The notes: a model not told the origin generated them from the letters alone. Positions 8,596 to 18,313 are shown, numbered from the stretch's first letter. The stretch: DNA of 64,000 bases from Treponema_B putidum (GCF_007830595.1 NZ_VLLD01000010.1), one strand, 5' to 3'. Numbers and translations: made by a program.

Positions 8596-9363
8596 TTAAT
8601 CCTTCAAAAATTCTATAATTCTTTTTGCTACAAGTTCCTTTTCAACATCATTTGTAACTACATGGCTGCTTTTTTCGAGTATAAGATACTCATTTTGAGT
8701 TCTTAAATTCTTATCTATGAGGTTTTTTACTCTAAATGGGACTAAATTGTCTGCTTTTGATAAAATTGTAAGAGTTTGGGATTTAATAAAAATCATATTT
8801 TTTATAGCTAATTTTTGAAGTTTATACAGGTCTGCCGTTTTTTCTAAATATTCTACGCCGTTATAGTCTGCCATCGCCCTTCCATACTCGGGGTCTGTTT
8901 CATAAGTTTTTTTGACGGTCGATATCTTTTTGACAAAAAATTTTAAAAAAGGAGTGAGTTTTATCCGGTTATCTGTTGCAATAAAAGCCGGAGCGCATAA
9001 GAATATTTTTTCAGGATTAAAGCGGGCTGCTATCAGAGAGGTTAATATTCCCCCCATTGAAAGACCTCCGACAAATACTCTTTCATACATTGCACAAATA
9101 TCTATATATTCATCGCATACCTTCCTAAGCCAATCTTTCCAGCTCGAGCTTAAAAGATCGTCTTTATTTGTACCATGCCCCGGAAGTCTTGGTATGTAGA
9201 CATTGTAGCCGGCTTCATTTAGCTGCCGTCCCAGCCAAATCATCTCACGCGGAGAGCCCGTGTAGCCGTGAATAAGTAAAATAGCCGGAGCGGTTTTTAG
9301 CCCTTTTAAAAAAAACGGCTTTGTCGTATCTGAAAGTTTTATAGGGTAATTGTCAAAAAACAC
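8596..9363 (-). CDS. Alpha/beta hydrolase, Est30/monoglyceride-lipase-like carboxylesterase
   Basis: The 255-residue protein shows LLIHGYTGSPREM (oxyanion segment), GGLSMGG (nucleophile elbow, Ser at about residue 97), ILSKADNLVPF (acid Asp) and EKSSHVVTND (catalytic His), the order and spacing of Est30-type carboxylesterases and bacterial monoacylglycerol lipases. It lacks a signal peptide. Translation should start at the GTG ending at 9363, with GGAGAT six bases upstream. It is transcribed alone. The second hydrolase of this window (4120-4884) belongs to a different subfamily. Confidence 0.82.
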   Translation of the reverse strand: MFFDNYPIKLSDTTKPFFLKGLKTAPAILLIHGYTGSPREMIWLGRQLNEAGYNVYIPRLPGHGTNKDDLLSSSWKDWLRKVCDEYIDICAMYERVFVGGLSMGGILTSLIAARFNPEKIFLCAPAFIATDNRIKLTPFLKFFVKKISTVKKTYETDPEYGRAMADYNGVEYLEKTADLYKLQKLAIKNMIFIKSQTLTILSKADNLVPFRVKNLIDKNLRTQNEYLILEKSSHVVTNDVEKELVAKRIIEFLKD

Positions 9364-9457
9364 GCTAAATCTCCTTTAAATTTAAGAATATTATATATCT
9401 TTTTTTGTAAATAAACTAGGTATCGCATATTAAATTTTTTAATTATCAAAGCGGCTA

Positions 9458-9486
9458 TTGTGTATTTAAAGAATCTATAATATAAT
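9458..9486 (+). promoter_or_regulatory. Promoter of the ABC-importer lipoprotein gene
   Basis: TTGTGT at 9458-9463 and TATAAT at 9481-9486 are 17 bp apart. The predicted start of transcription near 9493 lies after the upstream ATG at 9488, which supports the ATG at 9509 as the true initiation codon. Confidence 0.65.
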
Positions 9487-9508
9487 AATGGGAATAGGGA
9501 GATTTTAT

Positions 9509-10834
9509 ATGAAAAAAATTATTTCAGTATTATCAATTGCCGTATTATTGATTGCAATATCAAGCTGCGGCGGCAAATCGGAAAAGAACAATGCTGTTCT
9601 TAAAGTAATAAAGGAAGCCGAAGGTATGACCCTTGATCAGCTTTTCGAAAAGGCTTATCAAGAATCAAACGGAAAGGTTCTAAAAGGTTTGGGTAACTCA
9701 AGCCGAGGTAAGACTGCGGGAGAGACCTTTGTTGAGGCAATGAAGGCAAAATATCCCGACTATACCGGAAAAATAGATTGGTCTCAGCCTAAGAACAATA
9801 CTATTTTTGATCAGCTTACAAACGATAATAAAAACGTTAATCCCGAATTTTCTATGACTCTTATTCAGGATGGAGCACAGATTAAGGCTAAGATGATTGA
9901 TACGGGCATCTTACATAATTTTGTTCCTAAAGAGTGGAAGGAATCTGCGGGTACAGATATGAAAGAAAACGGAAATCCCTTGGCCTTGCAAACTTTGAGC
10001 AAAGTTTTTATGTACAATAATGTCGAAGCTTCAAACAAGTTTTTAAATGTCTGGGATTTTATAAAAGAAGGTCAAAGTCCGCTGTTTATGGGCTTGGAAT
10101 CCGAACCTATCGGAAAAAACTTTTTGCTCATGCTTACTCATGAAAAGTATTCAAAGGTTGTAAAAGCCGCTTATGATGCTTTGCCTGAAGCCGATAAATC
10201 TTATTTTAAGCCTATTGTAGACGGCTTGGAAAAAACGGCTAAAGAGCTCGGCTTAAACGAAAACGGAAAATATGCCCTCGCATGGATCAAACTATTTGTT
10301 TCTCAGTTTAACATGAAAACCGATGACGGCCCCATCAGCGTAGACTTGGTAAAAAAATCTTCTAAAGATCAAACAGGTTTATTGGTTTATTCCAAATTAC
10401 GTTCTATAAAGGAAACAGACGAATCTTCTGTAAACAATATTACCGTTGCTGCTTATCAGGACGGATATATCGGCTTCGGAGGCTATGCATATAAGCACTA
10501 TTTGCAGGTTCTAAACAATGCTCCTCTCCCTTGGACGGCATGTGCCTTTATCGCTTACATGGTAACTACAAAGGAAGGTTTCCATCCTTGGGGAAAGGAT
10601 ATGGGCGGATACAGCTCCAATCCTGCTATCAATCAAGATCACAGCATGGACGGATATGTTGATGAAGAGGTAAACGGCGAAACAAAAAAAATAAATAAAT
10701 TCCCCGCTAAAAACGATAGAGGCTATGACTGGTGGACAGGTGAAGGAAAAGGCGGCTTAATTGTCGAAGAGCCCGTATACTGTGCAAGTGTAACCTTTAC
10801 CGTAGGTGAATGGATCAGCTCCTTACGAAACTAA
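9509..10834 (+). CDS. ABC-importer solute-binding lipoprotein (iron/thiamine/polyamine type)
   Basis: The start is placed at 9509, giving 441 residues: AGGGAGA lies just upstream and the predicted promoter excludes the ATG at 9488. The N-terminus MKKIISVLSIAVLL runs into a relaxed spirochaetal lipobox ISSC, so the mature protein should be a lipid-anchored periplasmic receptor. The fold is inferred from position: it is followed by a fused two-domain permease and an ATPase of the FbpB/ThiP/PotA kind, so it belongs with family-1 type binding proteins. No ligand residues can be assigned, so iron, thiamine, polyamine or a sugar acid are all possible. A terminator separates it from the permease, which allows higher expression of the receptor. 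Confidence 0.75.
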   Translation: MKKIISVLSIAVLLIAISSCGGKSEKNNAVLKVIKEAEGMTLDQLFEKAYQESNGKVLKGLGNSSRGKTAGETFVEAMKAKYPDYTGKIDWSQPKNNTIFDQLTNDNKNVNPEFSMTLIQDGAQIKAKMIDTGILHNFVPKEWKESAGTDMKENGNPLALQTLSKVFMYNNVEASNKFLNVWDFIKEGQSPLFMGLESEPIGKNFLLMLTHEKYSKVVKAAYDALPEADKSYFKPIVDGLEKTAKELGLNENGKYALAWIKLFVSQFNMKTDDGPISVDLVKKSSKDQTGLLVYSKLRSIKETDESSVNNITVAAYQDGYIGFGGYAYKHYLQVLNNAPLPWTACAFIAYMVTTKEGFHPWGKDMGGYSSNPAINQDHSMDGYVDEEVNGETKKINKFPAKNDRGYDWWTGEGKGGLIVEEPVYCASVTFTVGEWISSLRN

Positions 10835-10867
10835 AAGATTATTAAAAAATTAATCTGAATTTATTAA

Positions 10868-10909
10868 GCCTCTAAAAACTATGTCAGGTTTTTAGAGGCT
10901 TTATTTTTA
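10868..10909 (+). terminator. Rho-independent terminator after the binding-protein gene
   Basis: A perfect 12-bp stem (GCCTCTAAAAAC at 10868-10879 with its complement at 10888-10899), an 8-base loop and the T-rich tail TTTATTTTTA follow the stop codon by 33 bases. Confidence 0.9.
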
Positions 10910-10917
10910 GAAGAATA

Positions 10918-10946
10918 TTGCGTAAAAGCTAGAGTTATAGTATAAT
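10918..10946 (+). promoter_or_regulatory. Promoter for the permease-ATPase pair
   Basis: TTGCGT at 10918-10923 and TATAAT at 10941-10946 with a 17-bp spacer lie directly after the terminator. They give the permease and ATPase genes their own transcription start near 10953. Confidence 0.65.
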
Positions 10947-10975
10947 TGTAAGGAAGTTAATGTGTGGAGGAGATT

Positions 10976-12772
10976 TTGGCTAAGACAATTCCGGTTTTTT
11001 TAAATCAAAGTAAGGATTTTTTTAGAAAACCTCAAAACCTGATATTGCTTATATTCGGTGTTGTGCTCTCTGTTACGACTATAGCTCCGATAGTAACTAT
11101 TCTTTTGGACACGGTTACGGTTCATCCCGGTACCATAGATGCTATGCATGGGCCTGACGGTTTTACCGTTTTTAATTGGAAAGATATTTTTACCGGCTCT
11201 CTTTCGTCGAGGAATTTTTGGAGTCCGCTTACAAACACTCTGCTGCTTGCGATATTCAGCTGTATAGGGGCCATCTTAATAGGCGGTGTTTTTGCATATT
11301 TGATTACACGCACAAATATAAAATGCAAAAAATATCTTAATGTCGTTTTTATTTTTCCGTATATAATGCCTCAGTGGACATTGGCTCTTACTTGGATGAA
11401 CTTATTTAAGAGTACTGCTGTTACGGGAGGCTCTAACGGAATTCTTGCAGACCTTTTCAGAATTACAATGCCTGCATGGTGGGCTGAAGGCCTATTCCCA
11501 GCAATTGTTGTTCTATCCTTGCACTATGCAGCCTTTGCATATATTTTAATAGGCGGCATATTTAAAAATATGGATTCCAATTTGGAAGAAGCTGCCTTGA
11601 TTTTAAATACCTCAAAATCAAAGATTTTCCGCAAAGTAACCCTTCCATTATTAAGACCTGCCATCCTATCGACCATCTTGCTCGTTTTCGGCAGCGCTAT
11701 GGGTAGCTATCCGGTTCCACACTATTTAAAACTGACAACCCTTTCCACCAAATATATAGACTTAAAGGTTGTAAGAACGGGGCAGGCCAGTATTATCGGC
11801 GTAGTGATGATGCTCTTCGGAATTTTAATTCTGATTACAAACAGGCTCAGCATGAAATCCCGAAAAAATTATACGACAATTACCGGAAAAAGCGGACAGG
11901 TAAGCAAGGTAAATGTAGGAAAAATCGGACAATATTTAATTCCTGCAATTTTAATTATCTTTACCTTATTTACCGGAATATATCCCGTTATTTCCTTTGC
12001 CTTTGAAACCTTTTTGCCCAACCCCGGAGACTACAGCTTTTTTAGGACGGGTAATTTTGCAAACCTAACCTTAAAATGGTGGACTCATCACTCGGCAGAA
12101 GATGTCGGTATGTACGGACAATTCGGTATCTTATATAACCGTGCCTTTTGGATGAGTTTTAAAGGAACTATGATTGTTGCCTTTTTCTGCGCCTTTCTTG
12201 CAGGAACGATAGGGCTTTTGATAGGTTATTCGGTAAGCAAGCACAGAAGAAACAAGTTTGCAAATTACGTAAACGACATAGCTTTTTTGCCCTACCTTTT
12301 GCCTTCGCTTGCAGTAGGTATAGCCTTTTTTATCTTCGGGTCTATGCTGGGAATCTATGATACATTTTTACTTTTAATAATAGTCGGAACAATTAAGTAT
12401 ATTCCTTTTTCGTCGAGAAGCTCTCTTAACTCGATGCTTCAAATCAGCAATGAAATAGAAGAGTCGGCCTTGATACAGGATACGCCCTGGCATAAGCGTA
12501 TGACAAGGATAATAATTCCCATTCAAAAGACGGCAATTTTAAGCGGTTATCTTTTGCCCTTTATAACCTGCGTTCGGGAATTAACCTTATTTATGCTCTT
12601 GTGCAGTCAATCCAAGATAAGCACAACCATGCTTGACTATTATGACGAAATGGGCTTATACGCCTTTTCGAGTGCAATCAACTTAATTTTAATTATATTT
12701 ATTTTGGCCGTAAATTTCGGATTAAACAAGCTTACAAAGGCCGGAATCGATACGGGTGTAGGAGGTCAATAA
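10976..12772 (+). CDS. ABC-importer permease, two fused domains (FbpB/ThiP type)
   Basis: The protein has about 598 residues and twelve predicted membrane helices in two homologous halves. Each half has an EAA-type loop that docks the ATPase: EEAALILNTSKSKIFRKVTLP in the first half and EESALIQDTPWHKRMTRIIIP in the second. Fused permeases of this kind serve ferric iron, thiamine and related importers. The start is uncertain: the TTG at 10976 follows GGAGGAG at 10966-10972, whereas the GTG at 10964 lies before that site. The stop overlaps the ATPase start as TAATG, showing translational coupling. Confidence 0.85.
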   Translation: MAKTIPVFLNQSKDFFRKPQNLILLIFGVVLSVTTIAPIVTILLDTVTVHPGTIDAMHGPDGFTVFNWKDIFTGSLSSRNFWSPLTNTLLLAIFSCIGAILIGGVFAYLITRTNIKCKKYLNVVFIFPYIMPQWTLALTWMNLFKSTAVTGGSNGILADLFRITMPAWWAEGLFPAIVVLSLHYAAFAYILIGGIFKNMDSNLEEAALILNTSKSKIFRKVTLPLLRPAILSTILLVFGSAMGSYPVPHYLKLTTLSTKYIDLKVVRTGQASIIGVVMMLFGILILITNRLSMKSRKNYTTITGKSGQVSKVNVGKIGQYLIPAILIIFTLFTGIYPVISFAFETFLPNPGDYSFFRTGNFANLTLKWWTHHSAEDVGMYGQFGILYNRAFWMSFKGTMIVAFFCAFLAGTIGLLIGYSVSKHRRNKFANYVNDIAFLPYLLPSLAVGIAFFIFGSMLGIYDTFLLLIIVGTIKYIPFSSRSSLNSMLQISNEIEESALIQDTPWHKRMTRIIIPIQKTAILSGYLLPFITCVRELTLFMLLCSQSKISTTMLDYYDEMGLYAFSSAINLILIIFILAVNFGLNKLTKAGIDTGVGGQ

Positions 12773-14421
12773 TGCCTGAGATAATTTTACAAAACCTTAC
12801 CAAAAGATGGGGAAAATTTTACGGAACGGATAATTTAAATTTAACCATAGAAAATAATTCGTTTATAACCCTGCTGGGGCCTTCAGGCTGCGGCAAAACG
12901 ACAACGCTTAGAATGATTGCCGGCCTTGAAACTCCGACAAGCGGAAAGATAATCATCGACGGGGAAACGGTTTTTGACAGCGAGCAAGGTATAAATATTC
13001 CTGCAAACAAAAGGAAGGTCGGCTTTTTGTTTCAAAACTATGCTCTTTGGCCGAATATGACCGTTTATGAAAACATAAGTTTCGGCTTAAAAAACATCAA
13101 AGAGCTCATGCCTCTCTGCGATTTTGAAATTAAAAGAATAGATGACTTAAAAAAGATTTTAAATGAATGTGGAAAAGCTGTGGAAATTATTATCGACTCA
13201 CAGACTAAGGATAAGAAAAAAGGTAATAGACTTGATGAAAAAACAGCCTTGATAAAGTTAATAGACAACTTTATTATTTCGGAATATACGGCAAAAACGA
13301 TTTTGTCTTACGGGCTTGAAAAAACTGAAAATCGTGAAGAAAAAGTAAAGGCAATAATTTCCGGTTTGGATGAAAAGAGGGCATCTCTTTTAGAGAAGCA
13401 CAAGAAAAACGGGTTTTCGGTAAATGATAACTACGAACTTGTAGATGAAAAAGGTGAAGTTATAAAAAAAATACGCAAGCTCGAAAACGAAGAAATAGAC
13501 TTAATAGTCCGCCGTGTTTCCCGCATCGTAAAAATCGGAATGTTTATGGATCGGTATCCCAATGAGCTTTCAGGCGGACAGCAGCAAAGGGTTGCTATTG
13601 CTCGAACCTTAGCTCCCGGGCCCAAGGTGCTTTTTATGGATGAGCCCCTTTCAAACCTTGACGCAAAACTCCGGCTTGAAATGCGGAGCGAATTGCAGCG
13701 CCTCCATTTGGATACAAAATCGACATTTATCTATGTTACCCATGATCAGCTGGAGGCTATGACTCTGGCAACAAAGATATGCTTGATGGATAACGGTCTT
13801 TTGCAGCAATATGATGCTCCCTTGGATATCTATGAAAAACCGGTAAACTTATTTACCGCAGACTTTATAGGAAATCCTTCGATAAATTTTATAGAAGCTG
13901 CGGGCGAAACTTCTGCAGACGGAGATTTTAATTTAAGCTGTTTAGAAGGCTTGAAATTTAAGTTTAAACCCGCTCAGAAAATCGATTATAAAGAATGGCT
14001 TTTGAAAACAGAGGCTGAAATTAAAAAACAAAGAGAAGAAGAAGCCGAACGCACAAAAAATGCAGAAAAGGAAAATAAGATTTTGCCTTTTAAGTATCAC
14101 ATCGCAAAGGCCGATGAAGCGGAGTTTGATTTAAATTCGCCGGTACCGACTGAAAAAGATTTTATCATCGGAGTCCGACCTGAGTTTATCAAAATACACG
14201 AAAACGGAAAACTGACAGGTTCTATATACAGCTCGATGCCCACAGGTATGGAAACTACCGTCAAAATTAAAGTGGGAAACTTCCTTTTAACGGGTGTTGT
14301 GTTTTTAAATATAACATATAAGATAGGCGAAAAAATAAAATTCGATATTGAAGGCGATAGAATTATGCTCTTTTCAAGCCTTAATCAAAGATTGATTTCT
14401 TTAGGGTACTTGGAAAAATAA
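12772..14421 (+). CDS. ABC-importer ATPase with a long insert before the signature motif
   Basis: The 549-residue protein has Walker A GPSGCGKTT (about 36-44), Q-loop LFQNYALWP (86-94), signature LSGGQQQRVAIA (266-277), Walker B VLFMDEP and the switch His in YVTHDQ, followed by a C-terminal TOBE-like region. It powers the importer encoded upstream. Usually about 40 residues separate the segment after the Q-loop from the signature; here there are about 160. The extra 120 (about 111-240) are Lys/Glu/Asp-rich and helical. The TOBE part also contains a charged stretch (about 405-435). Both are in frame and the catalytic motifs are intact, so the gene looks functional. The start overlaps the permease stop by one base. 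Confidence 0.9.
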   Translation: MPEIILQNLTKRWGKFYGTDNLNLTIENNSFITLLGPSGCGKTTTLRMIAGLETPTSGKIIIDGETVFDSEQGINIPANKRKVGFLFQNYALWPNMTVYENISFGLKNIKELMPLCDFEIKRIDDLKKILNECGKAVEIIIDSQTKDKKKGNRLDEKTALIKLIDNFIISEYTAKTILSYGLEKTENREEKVKAIISGLDEKRASLLEKHKKNGFSVNDNYELVDEKGEVIKKIRKLENEEIDLIVRRVSRIVKIGMFMDRYPNELSGGQQQRVAIARTLAPGPKVLFMDEPLSNLDAKLRLEMRSELQRLHLDTKSTFIYVTHDQLEAMTLATKICLMDNGLLQQYDAPLDIYEKPVNLFTADFIGNPSINFIEAAGETSADGDFNLSCLEGLKFKFKPAQKIDYKEWLLKTEAEIKKQREEEAERTKNAEKENKILPFKYHIAKADEAEFDLNSPVPTEKDFIIGVRPEFIKIHENGKLTGSIYSSMPTGMETTVKIKVGNFLLTGVVFLNITYKIGEKIKFDIEGDRIMLFSSLNQRLISLGYLEK

Positions 14422-14477
14422 TATCTACATCATGTCTTGGATTGAGACCCATCAATCTAAAAAAGGAGATTATATAA

Positions 14478-16574
14478 ATGAAAAAACGTTTTTCAATCCG
14501 CTACAAACTGATCATAGTCTTCGGACTATTGATAGCCATCGCTTCTTCGATGGTAGGTTTTCTTGCAACCCGCAGAGCCCGCAAAGCAGTAACCGAAAAG
14601 GTCGAAACGCACTTAATCGACAAGGCGAACGATGTTACCGAAATTCTTGACGGGCGAATCACCGCCTTATGGCAATTTCTTGAAGGTATTGCGCGCATGC
14701 CGTTCTTACGCGATATGGAAATGCCGTACATCGAAAAGATGAAAAAGCTAGCCGAAGAAGCACAAGTCAACAAAACAATACGCGCCTTATACATAACGGA
14801 TGAAAAAGGCATTATTCAATTTTTGGACGGTACAACTCCTTCTTGTGCACATGAGCAATGGTTTATCGACGGAATGCAGGGTAAACGATTTTGCGGCGAG
14901 CCCTATATTGATGAGCGGACGGGCAACTCTTTTGTTGCCGACATTGCAGTGCCCGTATATGACGATAACAAAAAAATTATCGGCGTACTCATTGCCGACA
15001 TGGATGCCTTTTGGTATTCCGATCAAATAGATGACATAGTTGTCGGCAAAACCGGTAATTGTTATATAATGGGCGACACCAGCAACATTGTCGCAGATAA
15101 AGATATAGAGCTCGTTAGAAATCAAGTGAGCATTATCGAGAAGGCAAAAACGGATAAAGAGCTTGCTTCATGCGCCGATTTTTTGGAATATGTTTGGGAC
15201 ACCGATGAAAGCGAGGTCGGCTACTACACATACCAAGGAGTATCTTACATAGCCTCTTTTGCCACCATGAAAACTACCGATTGGTCTGTTATTATTCGTG
15301 CACCGGTAAATGAGTTTATGGGAGAGATCAATGCTTTGCGTATTTCTGTGTTCGTTATCGGAATAGTGATTATATCTACTGCGCTGGTCATAGTCTTCTT
15401 TGTAGCCCTTGCATTGATTAAACCCATAGCGGCTGCCGTTAATGCACTCAAAAACATCGCTCAGGGTGAAGGAGATTTAACGGTGCGTCTTCCCGTACAC
15501 GGCAATGACGAGATAACCGACCTCTCCGAATATTTTAATCAAACTATTTCAAAGATAGGCTCATCGATTAAGCAAGTAGGTCTTAACAGTGTCGATATGG
15601 AAAACATCGGTAATGAGCTTGCGAGCAATATGACCGAAACTGCCAGCGCCGTACACGAGATAAGTGCCAACATCAACGGTGTAAAGCAGCAGGCTCTTAC
15701 CCAAGCTGCAAGTGTTACCGAAACGGCTGCAACCATTGAGGAAATTGTCCGTACAATTAAACAACTAAACGGAAGTATTGAAAATCAGGCTGCCAGTGTC
15801 GCCGAATCTTCTGCTTCAATCGAACAGATGGTTGCGAATATTGCATCCATTACGCAGACACTAGGTAAAACCGATGATGTTATAAAAACGCTTGCCTCCG
15901 CTACCGCCGATGGTAAAGAGACAATTTCAGGAGCAAACAACGTTACGCAGAAAATAACGGAAGAGTCGGGAAGTCTATTGGAAGCCTCAAGCGTTATCCA
16001 GCACATTGCAAGCCAAACCAACCTATTGGCAATGAACGCTGCCATTGAAGCTGCTCATGCAGGAGAAGCAGGCAAAGGTTTTGCTGTTGTAGCCGATGAA
16101 ATCAGAAAGCTCGCAGAAGAATCTTCCGCACAGGGCAAAACAATAACTGCAACGCTTAAAGCGCTGTCAGGCGAAATAGAAGCTCTTTCCGCTTCTTCAA
16201 AAACCGTAGAGGAAAAATTTAATGCTATTTTCAATCTGGCCGAGCAAGTTAAATCGATGAGTGACAGCCTTACCGAAGCTATGCATGAGCAAGAGAACGG
16301 AAGTAAGGAAGTGCTGTCTGCGATTAAGGGCATTAACACTGTAACGGTAGAAGTTCAGGCCGGCTCTGAAGAAATGCTGAAAGGAGGGGAAAGCGTTGCC
16401 GAGGAGATGCAAAAACTGGATGGTCTGACCCGCGTTATAACTGACAGCATGAATGAGATGGCCTCCGGTGCGGTACAGATTAGCAATGCAGTACAGGAAG
16501 TAAATGAGATAAGCCAAAAGAATAAGGCCAGCATTCAAAACCTTACGGAAGAAGTTGGAAAATTTAAAGTGTAA
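14478..16574 (+). CDS. Methyl-accepting chemotaxis protein with dCache sensor
   Basis: The 698 residues are ordered as a typical transmembrane chemoreceptor: short basic N-terminus, first membrane helix (about 9-29), a 250-residue periplasmic dCache-like sensor, second membrane helix (about 286-312), HAMP linker, and a long coiled coil with the conserved hairpin tip AAIEAAHAGEAGKGFAVVADE. The tip contacts CheA and CheW; flanking Glu/Gln-Ala-rich stretches are methylation regions. No CheR-binding pentapeptide is seen at the C-terminus. AAAGGAGAT precedes the ATG. It lies 56 bases after the importer ATPase, so it may sense the same nutrient (inference). Its codons look more GC-rich than those of its neighbours. 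Confidence 0.93.
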   Translation: MKKRFSIRYKLIIVFGLLIAIASSMVGFLATRRARKAVTEKVETHLIDKANDVTEILDGRITALWQFLEGIARMPFLRDMEMPYIEKMKKLAEEAQVNKTIRALYITDEKGIIQFLDGTTPSCAHEQWFIDGMQGKRFCGEPYIDERTGNSFVADIAVPVYDDNKKIIGVLIADMDAFWYSDQIDDIVVGKTGNCYIMGDTSNIVADKDIELVRNQVSIIEKAKTDKELASCADFLEYVWDTDESEVGYYTYQGVSYIASFATMKTTDWSVIIRAPVNEFMGEINALRISVFVIGIVIISTALVIVFFVALALIKPIAAAVNALKNIAQGEGDLTVRLPVHGNDEITDLSEYFNQTISKIGSSIKQVGLNSVDMENIGNELASNMTETASAVHEISANINGVKQQALTQAASVTETAATIEEIVRTIKQLNGSIENQAASVAESSASIEQMVANIASITQTLGKTDDVIKTLASATADGKETISGANNVTQKITEESGSLLEASSVIQHIASQTNLLAMNAAIEAAHAGEAGKGFAVVADEIRKLAEESSAQGKTITATLKALSGEIEALSASSKTVEEKFNAIFNLAEQVKSMSDSLTEAMHEQENGSKEVLSAIKGINTVTVEVQAGSEEMLKGGESVAEEMQKLDGLTRVITDSMNEMASGAVQISNAVQEVNEISQKNKASIQNLTEEVGKFKV

Positions 16575-16585
16575 TTATTTATAAA

Positions 16586-16614
16586 TAGACAAACTTTTAT
16601 TTTTTTGGTAAAAT
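16586..16614 (+). promoter_or_regulatory. Promoter of the DUF969-DUF979 operon
   Basis: TAGACA at 16586-16591, a 17-bp T-rich spacer and TAAAAT at 16609-16614 lie between the chemoreceptor stop and the DUF969 start, with AAAAGGAG shortly before the ATG at 16642. Confidence 0.6.
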
Positions 16615-16641
16615 ACGCCGTATATAAACCAATAAAAGGAG

Positions 16642-17322
16642 TTGAATATGAACTATTTGGTTTTAATAGGCGTTGCAATTATTATTGTCGGTTTTATTTT
16701 AAAACTCGATGTAGTTGCAGTCGTTTTGATTTCAGGTCTTGTAACAGGCTTGATTGCAAAGATGGGATTTGTTGAAGTCCTTAATGCAATAGGTACAGGT
16801 TTTGTAAACAACCGTTACATGAGCTTGTTTTTTATTTCTTTTCCTGTAATCGCTATTATGGAGCGTTACGGATTAAAGGAAAGAGCAGCAGAATTCATTA
16901 AAAAGATTAAGGGAGCAAGTGCCGGTATGGTTATTTGGCTCTACATTCTTATAAGAACAATTGCTTCGGCATTTTCGATCAGATTGGGCGGTCATGTTCA
17001 GTTTATCAGACCATTAATCCTCCCTATGGCTGAAGGAGCTGCTCAAAAACATGTAAAGCTTACCGAAGACGACATCGAAAAAATTAAGGGGCTGGCAGGA
17101 GCTTCCGAAAACTATGGAAACTTTTTCGGTCAAAATATTTTTCCCGTTGCATCAGGAGTTCTTTTAATTACAGGAACTTTAAAAGAACAGGGCTTGGATA
17201 TAAGCAATATCGATGTTGCTAAATATTCAATCTTGGCAGGTGTTGCAATGGTTCTTATAGCCTTAGTTCAGTGCTGGCTCTTTGAAAAATCACTTAGAAA
17301 AGGAGAAAAGGCAGATGTTTAG
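16642..17322 (+). CDS. DUF969-family membrane protein (probable transporter subunit)
   Basis: The 226-residue protein has about six membrane helices, beginning with LVLIGVAIIIVGFILKLDVV. It carries the DUF969 phrases TGFVNNRYMSLFFISFPVIA and RLGGHVQFIRPLILPMAEGA. DUF969 and DUF979 are nearly always encoded together and often beside pyrrolidone-carboxylate peptidase, as here. From that context they are inferred to form a two-component carrier for pyroglutamate or pyroglutamyl peptides; no direct evidence is visible. The end overlaps the next gene by eight bases. Confidence 0.8.
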   Translation: MNMNYLVLIGVAIIIVGFILKLDVVAVVLISGLVTGLIAKMGFVEVLNAIGTGFVNNRYMSLFFISFPVIAIMERYGLKERAAEFIKKIKGASAGMVIWLYILIRTIASAFSIRLGGHVQFIRPLILPMAEGAAQKHVKLTEDDIEKIKGLAGASENYGNFFGQNIFPVASGVLLITGTLKEQGLDISNIDVAKYSILAGVAMVLIALVQCWLFEKSLRKGEKADV

Positions 17323-18313
17323 TTTTATTCAAAATAATACAATGGTTATAGATGAAATCGTTTACGGCCTTTGCGGTCTTGTTTCAATTATTACGGCCGT
17401 AATCTCCTTAAAAGATAAAAAGAACCCTATCGGAACATTCTTGTTCTGGGGAATCTTAGGTCTTTTGTTTATGTTCGGTAAAGTTATCGTTCTTAATGTA
17501 CCTTACGGAGGAGCCATTATCGGAGGCTTACTCATTGTTTTGGGCGGTTTTACTCTTACAAAACAAGTAAAAGTTGCGGATATTAAGTCGGCAACAAAAG
17601 AGGAAATTACTGAAAATTCAAAAAAAGTAGGCAACAAGATTTTTATCCCTGCCGTTTTAATCGGTGTTGTTGCGATGTTATTGGCACAAATGAAGAGCTT
17701 TAAAATTTCGCTTGGAACAAATGCTGCCGGAAAAGAAATAATCTTCGGTTTTTCTACTGCACAAGTTGTAGGCCTTGCTTCGATAATTGCCCTTATTTTT
17801 GCAATAATTTTAACCAAACCTAAGATGAAAGATACTATCAACGATACTTCAAAGATGCTCATGCAGGTAGGTTCTTCAAGTCTGCTTCCTCAGCTCCTCG
17901 GCGTTTTGGGTGCAATCTTTGCAACAGCCGGAATAGGTAAGATAATCGGTCACTTTGCAAGCGGTATTGTTCCTCAGGGAGTTCCCGTTCTTGGCGTTAT
18001 CGCTTATTGTCTTGGAATGGTAATCTTTACGATGATTATGGGAAATGCTTTTGCCGCCTTTACCGTTATCACAATAGGCGTTGGTGCCCCCTTTGTAATT
18101 GCTCAGGGCGGAAATCCTGCAGTTGTCGGAGCCTTAGGTATGACTTGCGGATACTGCGGTACTCTTTTAACACCTATGGCTGCAAACTTTAACATTGTTC
18201 CTGCAGCAATTTTGGAAACCGAAAACAAATATAGTTTAATTAAGGCTCAAGCTTTTATGTCTTTTGCTTTGATTATTGTTCACATTATTTTAATGTTGAT
18301 CCTTGCTTTTTAA
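17315..18313 (+). CDS. DUF979-family membrane protein (probable transporter subunit)
   Basis: The start is placed at the ATG at 17315, preceded by AAAAGGAGAAAAG, giving about 332 residues; the upstream TTG lies deep inside DUF969. The protein has about nine to ten membrane helices and ends with a Gly-rich core (GNAFAAFTVITIGVGAPFV, then GMTCGYCGTLLTPMAANFN), typical of DUF979 and reminiscent of ion-coupled carboxylate carriers. It is coupled by overlap to DUF969 and followed by pcp. Partner and substrate assignment follow the DUF969 reasoning and are inference. Confidence 0.8.
   Translation: MFSFIQNNTMVIDEIVYGLCGLVSIITAVISLKDKKNPIGTFLFWGILGLLFMFGKVIVLNVPYGGAIIGGLLIVLGGFTLTKQVKVADIKSATKEEITENSKKVGNKIFIPAVLIGVVAMLLAQMKSFKISLGTNAAGKEIIFGFSTAQVVGLASIIALIFAIILTKPKMKDTINDTSKMLMQVGSSSLLPQLLGVLGAIFATAGIGKIIGHFASGIVPQGVPVLGVIAYCLGMVIFTMIMGNAFAAFTVITIGVGAPFVIAQGGNPAVVGALGMTCGYCGTLLTPMAANFNIVPAAILETENKYSLIKAQAFMSFALIIVHIILMLILAF

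Noticed and set aside
14501..16538. Several reading frames antisense to the chemoreceptor
   Set aside because: They are by-products of repetitive, GC-richer codons in the receptor gene and have no ribosome sites or known domains.
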